NCBI GenBank assembly: GCA_018366495.1
Contig: JAGZHZ010000014.1
Coordinates: 1 to 64,000, forward strand
Source: Clostridiales bacterium
GTDB taxonomy: Bacteria; Bacillota; Clostridia; Lachnospirales; Lachnospiraceae
Direction of reading: 5' to 3'
DNA length: 64,000 nucleotides
Under the pieces are notes generated by a model. The model searched no databases. It was given only the letters and a program-made list of their open reading frames with translations, and was not told where the DNA came from. Made by a program: the position numbers and the translations under genes. This document shows positions 53,511 through 61,505 of the stretch, piece by piece (position 1 is the first letter of the stretch; the number at the start of each line of letters is the position of its first letter).

Positions 53511-56500
53511 ATGAAAAACAAAAAAGTAAAAACCATGGGCATCTGTCTCTCTGTGGCCGTCATGACAACCGCAGCAGGCACAATCCCCGTTATGGCACAG
53601 TCGTCAACAGATTCTGTACAGATTAAAGTTCAGCATTCTGATTCCGAAATGATCGAGCTGACAGCCGAAAAACCGACTGTAGAAACTGAAAAAGTATACG
53701 ACGGAACAACAGATGCTGAGATTTTAGAACTCGGCGAAATATCCGGCATAAAAGGCGGAGATGATGTCACAGTGGAAGCAGAAGCGCATTTTTCTGACAA
53801 AAATGCGGGACTTGGAAAAGTGATCACTGTCACTTATACCGTAAGCGGTGAGGACGCTGCTAAGTATAAGGCGCCGCAGAGCGTATCATTTTCAGGCTGT
53901 AAGATCACACCAAGAGATCTTCATCTGATTGATGCTAAGGCATCAGACCGCACTTACAACGGTGAATCATCTGTCACTGTGGAGTCACCTGGAACTTTAG
54001 ACAGAAATGATCTTATCTCAGGCGATGAGATTGTCCTGAATTTCTCCAATGTCACCATGACCGTATCAGATCCGAATGTTGGTGAAGATAAGCCTGTTTC
54101 TTTGAAAGGTTATATAATCTCCGGCGCTGACAGTGAAAACTACACCCTTTGTATTCCAGAGGATCTGACTGTCACGATCTCTCCTGCTCCATATGAAAAA
54201 TCTGTCCTTGAAAAAATTGAATGGACACAGACCGATTTTGAATATAATGGTTCCGAACAGAAACCTGAAATTCTGCCGGATTCACTTCCAGCAGGTGTGA
54301 CAGTCGAGAAATATTCTTACTCCGATGACTGCACTTATCCAGGTCTTGAAAAGACAGCAGAAGCAGTTCTTTCATGCAGTGACCCGAATTTTACTTTGCC
54401 TCAGTCTTCTGTCTCGACTACATGGAGCATCACTCCTTGTGAACCTGTCTTGAAAATTGACTATGAAAAAGAAACCGTAACGGTAACGTATCCGGAAGAA
54501 TATAAAAACATTCCAGATATGCAGACAGGTGTTGCATGGGATACAAATCAGCAGGAATCAGAAAAAGGAACTTCCATTTCTCTTCCTTTAAGCAAATGGG
54601 AACTCCCTGCATCTGGGGAATCAGACGATAAAGATCCTGTTCAGGTAAAAGGATTTCTGAAAACAGAACAGGAAAATCTGTTCTTTGGCGAGTCATTCTC
54701 CATTCCATCACGTCCATCTTTTGATGATACTGACGCTCTGAAACAACTGGCCGGAAGCTGGACTGCCTCCGCAGACAGCTTGGTATGCGATAACTGGAAC
54801 TGTCCAGGTGCAGAACTGCGTCTTGTATTTGAAAACGGAGACTGCACTCCATGGCAGGATACCGCTTCCTTCACCAATTTAGAAGCCGGCTCCCATGTGA
54901 CAGGTGTGGAAGTGCGCCTGAAAGCAATCAAAGACCAGCAGTTTGCTTCTTCTGTTCAGAAACAATCCGTAGATCTTTATGCACTTTCAGAGGCTGAACT
55001 CTCTGTAGAAGGTGAACTTGGAAAAACATATGACGGCACAGCCGCTTCTGTCCCTGCAGAGCAGTATACCTACAATGGAGACAGCGATGTAACTTTTGTA
55101 TGGATGGATCAGGACGGCAATGAATTAGAAGAGGCGCCGTCTGAAGCAGGCGTTTATTCTGTCATCCTCTCCGCTCCTGCCTCTTCCCACTATACCGCTG
55201 CCACCACAGACCCTATTCCATATACGATTGAAAAAGCAGAAGCAGATATTGACGTCAGCGGCATGACGCTTTCCTATACTTACAATGGAAAGCCTCAGAG
55301 TATCACAGGCGCTGTGCTGAATCATGAAGAAAGCCAGCTTTCCTACTCCATCGACAGTATTACAGATGCCGGAACGTATGAACTGACGATCTCAGCTCCT
55401 GAGACGGACAATTATCTCGCTGCCTCTGCGGAAGTGACCGTCACAGTTGAAAAAGCAGAAGCACCTGAAATTGTGTGGCCGACTGCCGGCAGCATCACAT
55501 ATGGACAGTCCCTTAGCGAAAGTACTCTGACAGATGGCAGTGTGCAGTATGGTTCTTTCGAGTGGGCTGAAGATGTATCTCCGGATGCGGGAACTGCTTC
55601 CTACAAAGTTATCTTTACACCTTCTGATACCGAAAACTATAACTGGGATCAGAAGCAATATTCCTTTGATATTCCTGTTGAGACAGCAAAAAAAGCAATA
55701 TCGGTTACCATTGAAAATGCTTCTAAACTCTACGGTGAATCAGATCCTGAATTTACTGCATCAGCAGAAGGACTTCTCGACGGCGATGCTTTGTCATTTG
55801 ATCTCACAAGAACAGAAGGCGAAAGTGCAGGAACATATGAGATTACTGCTGATTTCTCAGAAAATACAAACTATGATGTGACAGTTCAAAATGGTACTTT
55901 CACGATTGAGCCGCGCCAGCTTAATTCTGTCAATATAACAACCACTTGTACCGTAGGATTTGATCCTGAAACACAAAAGCAGACAGTGACGGTTGATTTA
56001 AGTGATGGCAGTACGCCTCTGACACAGGGAACGGACTATGAAGTGACCTATTCTGAGGCAACTGAGAGCGCACCTGCCTCCATTACTATCACAGGTATTG
56101 GAAATTATGGCGGCACACAGGACTATACCAGTCTGATCACCGATCGTTTCGGCAGTCTGTGTTCTTTCAAATCTTCTGTCATCTGCGATGAAGCATTCGG
56201 TCAGAATATCTTGATGCTGAATACAGAGAGCAGCCGCACGGAAACGGGCGAGGAACTTCTCGACGAATATGGAAACCCTGTATACTCTCAGCGCAATTTA
56301 TCCCTGTCACGTGAATTTCTCGATTCCCTCTCATCACAGTCGATCGCTCAGATTGCTTTCCAAGTCGAAGACACAAGTCTGATTATACCAGTCGAATCTT
56401 TGACACAAGACAACTATCTGGTTCGTCTTGCTCCGATGGAATATACCGATATGACATGGAGGGAATATGTCATTCTCGATGAGTATTTAGAACTGTCCGG

Positions 56501-56873
56501 TTCTTACCGTGTTCGTATCACAACACCGGCTGATCCTGCTGCTGTCTCTGAAGCATCTGCTGCGGAAGCCTCTTCAGAAGAAGGCGCTGAAACTGCTGAT
56601 TCACAGACAGCTGACCCGGAACTGGATGTGACTGCCCAGATTCCTGGTCTTAAAGTGCGCATCACAAAACCTGAGAGCGATAAGACAGCCGAGGCAGAAG
56701 GATCTGAACTTGCACAGAGAAAATTTTTGCTTGTTCTCAGAGGTTCTATGGAATTTGATGCAGCCAGAGTGGAACTTCCTGCTCAGTCTGCGATAAACTA
56801 TTATGAAACTTCTCTTCCTGGAAGCGGTATGATCTGTCTCGTTCAGGATCGCCCTGAAAATGAATGGCAGTAA
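53511..56873 (+). CDS. Large secreted protein with YDG and MBG repeat domains, no wall anchor
   Basis: 1120 residues, with AAGGAGG before the ATG. The signal peptide is MGICLSVAVMTTAAGTIPVMAQS. Two YDG-type domains (KVYDGTTDAEILELGE, RTYNGESSVTVESP) are followed by several MBG/Ig-like repeats (SYTYNGKPQSITGAVL, SKLYGESDPEFTASAEGLLD). The C-terminal part (after about 920) is different, with an Ala/Glu/Ser-rich acidic linker and a beta-rich end. There is no LPxTG, no membrane helix and no lipobox, so it should be secreted or bound by charge or partner. Such repeats occur in adhesins. Ligand unknown; single-gene unit. Confidence 0.85.
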   Translation: MKNKKVKTMGICLSVAVMTTAAGTIPVMAQSSTDSVQIKVQHSDSEMIELTAEKPTVETEKVYDGTTDAEILELGEISGIKGGDDVTVEAEAHFSDKNAGLGKVITVTYTVSGEDAAKYKAPQSVSFSGCKITPRDLHLIDAKASDRTYNGESSVTVESPGTLDRNDLISGDEIVLNFSNVTMTVSDPNVGEDKPVSLKGYIISGADSENYTLCIPEDLTVTISPAPYEKSVLEKIEWTQTDFEYNGSEQKPEILPDSLPAGVTVEKYSYSDDCTYPGLEKTAEAVLSCSDPNFTLPQSSVSTTWSITPCEPVLKIDYEKETVTVTYPEEYKNIPDMQTGVAWDTNQQESEKGTSISLPLSKWELPASGESDDKDPVQVKGFLKTEQENLFFGESFSIPSRPSFDDTDALKQLAGSWTASADSLVCDNWNCPGAELRLVFENGDCTPWQDTASFTNLEAGSHVTGVEVRLKAIKDQQFASSVQKQSVDLYALSEAELSVEGELGKTYDGTAASVPAEQYTYNGDSDVTFVWMDQDGNELEEAPSEAGVYSVILSAPASSHYTAATTDPIPYTIEKAEADIDVSGMTLSYTYNGKPQSITGAVLNHEESQLSYSIDSITDAGTYELTISAPETDNYLAASAEVTVTVEKAEAPEIVWPTAGSITYGQSLSESTLTDGSVQYGSFEWAEDVSPDAGTASYKVIFTPSDTENYNWDQKQYSFDIPVETAKKAISVTIENASKLYGESDPEFTASAEGLLDGDALSFDLTRTEGESAGTYEITADFSENTNYDVTVQNGTFTIEPRQLNSVNITTTCTVGFDPETQKQTVTVDLSDGSTPLTQGTDYEVTYSEATESAPASITITGIGNYGGTQDYTSLITDRFGSLCSFKSSVICDEAFGQNILMLNTESSRTETGEELLDEYGNPVYSQRNLSLSREFLDSLSSQSIAQIAFQVEDTSLIIPVESLTQDNYLVRLAPMEYTDMTWREYVILDEYLELSGSYRVRITTPADPAAVSEASAAEASSEEGAETADSQTADPELDVTAQIPGLKVRITKPESDKTAEAEGSELAQRKFLLVLRGSMEFDAARVELPAQSAINYYETSLPGSGMICLVQDRPENEWQ

Positions 56874-56885
56874 GTTCTGCCTGTC

Positions 56886-56940
56886 AAAAAGCGCCGCAGC
56901 AGATGCAAAATTCATCTGCTGCGGCGCTCTTCTTTTTATT
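56886..56940. terminator. Strong bidirectional terminator
   Basis: Perfect 16-base stem AGCGCCGCAGCAGATG/CATCTGCTGCGGCGCT (56890-56905 with 56913-56928), 7-base loop, T-rich tails on both strands. It serves the secreted protein gene and the convergent DHHW gene. Confidence 0.9.
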
Positions 56941-56970
56941 TCTTTTTCACTGTTACTTTTTCTGTTTCTA

Positions 56971-58398
56971 TCAGCTTACTGCTACATTATAGATTTTACT
57001 TACCACGTCATCAGAAGATAATGCCTCTGCATTATTTAAGAAGATAACATCCTGAATTCCTTTGCTGATTACAAGATAAGATAAACTTCCTGTATAATAA
57101 CGATAGTCTACTACATAGACATCCTGATAGTGGTCAACCAGGAATGGTACAAACGCATTTCCGTATGATTCCTTAATCACAACACAGGCGCTTCCGTCTG
57201 TGATAGTAGGATTATGGATTTCTTCATACGGCTGGTCTCCTCCGATAAAACACATATATTTTGAGTTCTCATCATACTCTGTTGCATCTGAGATGACATT
57301 CCACTGATATTCCAGACCATCATAGCTGGTATATGTCATATCATTTGTTCCTTTCGGCACATATGCAACGACTGTATCCGGATTGCTTGCCAGCTCTTCT
57401 GCCTGATTACTGCTTGCATAAAATGTTCCCAAAAATCCTGGGAATTCTTTTTTCTCGAAATAATCCAGACTATGAGGAGTGATTCCTTTCTTTTCTGCAA
57501 ATTCAGTATAAGCATAATATGCTCCAAGCGCTGTCCAGTGGTGGTCTGTTCCGAAATACAGATATTCACTGTTGTGAGCGCGCATCGTCTCATATGGATT
57601 TACAAACTGGACGCCATCTGTCATTTTCTTGCCGATATATTCAAACGCCTGTCCCTGATTGCTGGAATATAATTCTTCCTGAATCGCATCATCCAGATTC
57701 ACTCCGATGCTTGTAGGGGCCAAAATGTCATACACCGTCACTCCCTGCTCTTTCAAAATAGCAGAACAGGAACTGATTGCCTGCGCATAAGTGTCTGCCG
57801 CTGTCTGATTGAAATAGTAAACACTGAATGCTCTGTTGTCTGCAACGTACACCGTACCAAAAGTCTCGCCTTCCTCGTGGATCGTTCCATCCTTCAGAGG
57901 TTCTGTCTCTTTTTGTTTTGTCTCTGGTTCTGTCTCAGGTGCAGTTGTCTGTGGTTCTGTCTCTGAAGACGCATCCGTCTGTGCTGCATCTGTCTGCGGT
58001 GCGTCCGTCTGCGGCGTGTCTGTGGAGACACTCTCCACGCTGTCCAGATCCGGAATCGCATCTCCTTTTTTCATATCGCCATAAATCTGCTGCTGTTTTA
58101 ATCCATAGCATGACGTCACAAACTCATTTCCTGCAATCATCTGATCTCTCATAGGAAATGTATCTGCATACCATAGTCCAATGTTTGTGGTGTATGTACC
58201 ATCTAAAAAGTCGCCTACAGAAAATTCTGGAAACGTAGTCAGATTTCTCTTCTCCACGGAGGAAACCTTCGGACGCAGCGGAATGAGCAGTCCGATAACT
58301 CCCATGAGAAGCAAACAGCAAAGAGGCACTACAATCTTCAATGCCATATATTTTTTTCTGACTTCTTTCCTCTTTCTCAGAAATTCTTTTTTATTCAT
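56971..58398 (-). CDS. DHHW-family (AlgX/AlgJ-like) membrane-anchored protein
   Basis: 475 residues. A short basic N-terminus and one membrane helix (IVVPLCCLLLMGVIGLLIPL) anchor it outside the membrane. A Thr/Gln/Glu-rich linker (about residues 125-175, repeats of QTDAPQTDAAQTD) follows. The catalytic-type domain has the signature TDHHWTALGAYYAY with the Asp-His dyad and a Ser in IKESYGNAF. The family resembles SGNH-like O-acetylation partners in alginate and wall polymer modification. The MBOAT gene lies 43 bases upstream. Together they probably O-acetylate an extracellular polysaccharide; which one is not shown. Confidence 0.88.
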   Translation of the reverse strand: MNKKEFLRKRKEVRKKYMALKIVVPLCCLLLMGVIGLLIPLRPKVSSVEKRNLTTFPEFSVGDFLDGTYTTNIGLWYADTFPMRDQMIAGNEFVTSCYGLKQQQIYGDMKKGDAIPDLDSVESVSTDTPQTDAPQTDAAQTDASSETEPQTTAPETEPETKQKETEPLKDGTIHEEGETFGTVYVADNRAFSVYYFNQTAADTYAQAISSCSAILKEQGVTVYDILAPTSIGVNLDDAIQEELYSSNQGQAFEYIGKKMTDGVQFVNPYETMRAHNSEYLYFGTDHHWTALGAYYAYTEFAEKKGITPHSLDYFEKKEFPGFLGTFYASSNQAEELASNPDTVVAYVPKGTNDMTYTSYDGLEYQWNVISDATEYDENSKYMCFIGGDQPYEEIHNPTITDGSACVVIKESYGNAFVPFLVDHYQDVYVVDYRYYTGSLSYLVISKGIQDVIFLNNAEALSSDDVVSKIYNVAVS

Positions 58399-58441
58399 AG
58401 TATTATCTCAAATCCTTTCTACAGAAAAACACCGTCTCTCT

Positions 58442-59875
58442 TTAAAACTGGAAGTACAAAAATGGATGATAACTGCTTCCTGCCATCGCCATTGTGGACA
58501 ACAGCAGCATCAGTAAAGGGTATACCAGCTCTGCTATATATAAAAGATGCGGGATCGCAAATCTTCTTCTGCAAAACAGAGCAAATTTTTCTGCTATCAT
58601 CTTCGGCAGCGGCGTACATCCAACGATTGCTACGATGATGAAAAACAGGTTACTTTTCAGTACAATCATAACCTGCATACTGGAAAATCCATTTCCGTTC
58701 AATCCAAACATACTCTGAAGTGCCGCACCCAATGTACCCATATCTGTAAATCGGAACAGAATCCATCCAAAGTATACAATGATCAGCAGATAGACATGCT
58801 GAAATACCTTCGGTATCCGTTTAAATTTCTCCAGCAAAAAGGCCTTTTCCAAAACAAGGAAGCAAAAGAAATACAGTCCCCAGAAAATATAATTCCAGCT
58901 GGCTCCATGCCACATTCCTGTCAGAAACCATACGATAAACAAGTTAAAATACTGACGTACTTTTCCTTTTCTGTTTCCTCCAAGCGGAATGTAAACATAA
59001 TCACGGAAAAACGTACTCAGGGAAATGTGCCATCTTCTCCAGAAATCCGTGACAGAGTTTGCTATATATGGATAGTTGAAGTTCTCATGATAGTGGAATC
59101 CAACCATTCTTCCCATACCGATCGCCATGTCAGAATATGCTGAAAAATCCAGATAAATCTGAAGCATATAGAACAAAATTCCCATCCAAACGCCAAGCGC
59201 CGGCGTAGCCTCAAGCGCTGCCGCATCCATCGGCGCAAGCTTGTCCGCCAGAGAAGCCAGTCCGTCTGCCAGAATCAATTTCTTTGCCAGACCTACCATA
59301 AACCGTGTGATTCCGTCTGCCATCTCTGACATTTTGATTCTTCTGTGATTAATCTCATCGGCTACATGCTGATAGCGGACAATCGGTCCTGCGATACATT
59401 GATGAAACAAACTGGAGTATAAAAGCAGCTTCCAATAATACTTCTGTGCCGGAACTTCTTCCCGATACACATCCACAACATACGATAAAAGCTGGAATGT
59501 ATAGAATGAAATACCGATTGGAAGTACAATCTGCGGAATCGCTTTTGGAAATCCTGTGATTCCCTGTATAATTCCAAGGAAAAATCCTGTGTACTTAAAG
59601 TATCCTAAAATAGCAAGCATCAATACAATCGTACCGATCAAGATCATCTTTCTGACCTTCTCTTCATCCGCACGATCAATCAATATGCCTCCTCCCCAGC
59701 AAATTGCTGTCATTGCAAGCAAGATCAGCAAAAATTTTGGTCCTCCCCAAGCGTAAAAAATTAAGGAAGATACCAACAGCGAAATATTTTTCTGCTTCGT
59801 CGTGCGACACAAAAAATATGCTGTCAAGCTGATCGGCAAAAAGAAAAATACAAATATCATACTTGAAAAAACCAT
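58442..59875 (-). CDS. MBOAT-family O-acyltransferase (AlgI/DltB-like)
   Basis: 477 residues with about ten to twelve membrane segments. It moves acetyl or other acyl groups across the membrane to extracellular polymers. Signatures: FYAWGGPKFLLIL near the N-terminus, NYPYIANSVTDFWRRWHISL, FFRDYVYIPLGGNRKG and TGMWHGASWNYIFWG with the invariant His. GGGAG lies 6 bases before the ATG. It is the first gene of a pair with the DHHW protein. No glycosyltransferase or dlt genes are nearby, so it is unlikely to be the D-alanylation DltB. Confidence 0.93.
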   Translation of the reverse strand: MVFSSMIFVFFFLPISLTAYFLCRTTKQKNISLLVSSLIFYAWGGPKFLLILLAMTAICWGGGILIDRADEEKVRKMILIGTIVLMLAILGYFKYTGFFLGIIQGITGFPKAIPQIVLPIGISFYTFQLLSYVVDVYREEVPAQKYYWKLLLYSSLFHQCIAGPIVRYQHVADEINHRRIKMSEMADGITRFMVGLAKKLILADGLASLADKLAPMDAAALEATPALGVWMGILFYMLQIYLDFSAYSDMAIGMGRMVGFHYHENFNYPYIANSVTDFWRRWHISLSTFFRDYVYIPLGGNRKGKVRQYFNLFIVWFLTGMWHGASWNYIFWGLYFFCFLVLEKAFLLEKFKRIPKVFQHVYLLIIVYFGWILFRFTDMGTLGAALQSMFGLNGNGFSSMQVMIVLKSNLFFIIVAIVGCTPLPKMIAEKFALFCRRRFAIPHLLYIAELVYPLLMLLLSTMAMAGSSYHPFLYFQF

Positions 59876-60033
59876 GAAATACTCCCGCCTACTCTCTTCT
59901 TTATTTTGTTAATTTTATGGCATAATTTGCATTCTTTTTCATTATCGCACATTCTTTTTAAAATTGCATCCCTGTTTTTGATTTTTTTCTACAAAATTTT
60001 TTGTCGGTTTTCCTCATTTTATCCGTCATTTTG

Positions 60034-60076
60034 CCAAAAAAAGAACCGCTGTGGAAAATTCTTACAGCGGTTCTCT
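60034..60076 (-). terminator. Terminator of the PrsA-like lipoprotein gene
   Basis: Perfect 11-base stem AGAACCGCTGT/ACAGCGGTTCT (60042-60052 with 60064-60074), followed on the minus strand by seven T. Confidence 0.85.
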
Positions 60077-60102
60077 CCTATCTTTTTTCTGAAAAATTTC
60101 TA

Positions 60103-61365
60103 TTATTCTTTTTCAGTCTCTTTCTCTTTTTTTGTTTCGGTCTCTTTTTCCGTCTCTGTCGCTGTTTCCGTTTCTGTTTCAGTTTCTTTCTCCGTCACAG
60201 TTTCCGTCTCCGTTTCAGTCTCTTTTTCTGTCGCTATTTCTGTCTCTGCTTCTGCCTCGCTTGCTTCCCCTGCTGTCGCATCAGCTGGCGTCGCCTCCGG
60301 AGTATAGACTGCTGAAATACTGTCTACAAATTCAATTTTATTTAATGTCTTCTGTTTTACTGTGATATCCGCCTCTTCTTTCCACTCTGCCACAGCATTC
60401 TCAAATGCCTCTGTCTGACGTTCGGAAACGATCTCTTCTTTCTTTGTATCTGTCGCGTCTCGGTCCAGAGTCGTTGTCAGCTGTACCACATAATATCCAT
60501 TTTCTGACTCTACCAGATTTTCTGCTGCCTCGCCTTCTTTTGTGAGAGCGTCTGCCGCTGCTTTGATATCCTCGTTCAGCGTCGTATCATCTTCTCCATA
60601 TGTCAGATACTCTGCCGTCACCGTATCATCTGTGTTTTCGAGAACTTCGTCCAGATCTTTTCCTTTTTTAATTTCATCCAGAACTTTCTGTGCTTTTTCT
60701 TTTGCTTCATTCTTGGCGCTTCCTTCTGTTGCCGTATCCTCTGCATCAGAATCTGACGCGTCTGCTGCTGTCGCATCTTCCAAATCTTGTGCGCTGAAGA
60801 ACGCTGTCGTGATTCCTCTCTGCGCCGCCTCCTCATCAGATACTTCTGTATCTACTGTATCATAGATTGCAGACTGCATCTTTGTATAGATCGTGCTCAG
60901 TTCCAGCATTCTGGACACAGTCTCTTTATTGGCGCTCATCGCCTCCAGAACTTCCGGTTCGTTCTCCGCCAGAAATGCATCTGCCGCTTTTTCGATTGCC
61001 TTTTTTTCCTCTTCTGTAATCGTGATATCGTATTCTTTCATATGATCTTCCAGCAGATACATATCTTTCAAAGACTCCATCGCACCCTCTCTTAAATTTT
61101 CTCCGAGTGTGCTTTTTCCGTCCATGCTCTGTTCCCAGACGTTTGTTCCAGGCTGAAGTCCTATGTAGGCTCCATAAGCCGTATAAAACTGCTCATACTG
61201 TGCCTGATTGTACCGTATCACAAAATTAGCCAGCGCATAGGAAATCTCATCTCCATCCACCGTGGCTACCACGGAATCTTCCTTTACTCCGCATCCTGTC
61301 AGAGTGGATGCAGTCATACATACACATACTCCTGCTATGGCAAGTCTTTTTGTAAATTGATTCAT
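60103..61365 (-). CDS. PrsA/SurA-like foldase lipoprotein with Glu/Thr tail
   Basis: 420 residues. The lipobox is LTGC (Cys about 25), so it is anchored outside the membrane. The SurA-N/PrsA-type helical domain (VVATVDGDEISYALANFVIR ... YDITITEEEKKAIEKAADAF) is followed by a parvulin-like segment (AQKVLDEIKKGKDLDEVL ... ENGYYVVQLTTT) that lacks a clear HILV motif, so isomerase activity is doubtful. The last 60 residues are nearly pure Glu, Thr and Lys (TEKETETETE repeats) after an Ala-rich stretch, an unusual C-terminal extension. It probably helps fold secreted proteins. AGGAGG precedes the ATG. It is 140 bases behind mfd. Confidence 0.85.
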   Translation of the reverse strand: MNQFTKRLAIAGVCVCMTASTLTGCGVKEDSVVATVDGDEISYALANFVIRYNQAQYEQFYTAYGAYIGLQPGTNVWEQSMDGKSTLGENLREGAMESLKDMYLLEDHMKEYDITITEEEKKAIEKAADAFLAENEPEVLEAMSANKETVSRMLELSTIYTKMQSAIYDTVDTEVSDEEAAQRGITTAFFSAQDLEDATAADASDSDAEDTATEGSAKNEAKEKAQKVLDEIKKGKDLDEVLENTDDTVTAEYLTYGEDDTTLNEDIKAAADALTKEGEAAENLVESENGYYVVQLTTTLDRDATDTKKEEIVSERQTEAFENAVAEWKEEADITVKQKTLNKIEFVDSISAVYTPEATPADATAGEASEAEAETEIATEKETETETETVTEKETETETETATETEKETETKKEKETEKE

Positions 61366-61505
61366 TTTTTCCTCCTAACACCGGATTTTTGATGCGGTCT
61401 TCTATTTCTGCCGTTCAACCGGTCTTGTCATCATTTATTTTCTATTATAGTCTTTTTTTTCATGGTGAGCAAGACTTTCCTTCTCTGGACACACGATTTA
61501 CACAT

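Noticed and set aside
56800..56873. LPxTG-type anchor in the 1120-residue secreted protein
   Set aside because: No LPxTG-like motif, hydrophobic helix or basic tail is present at the C-terminus.
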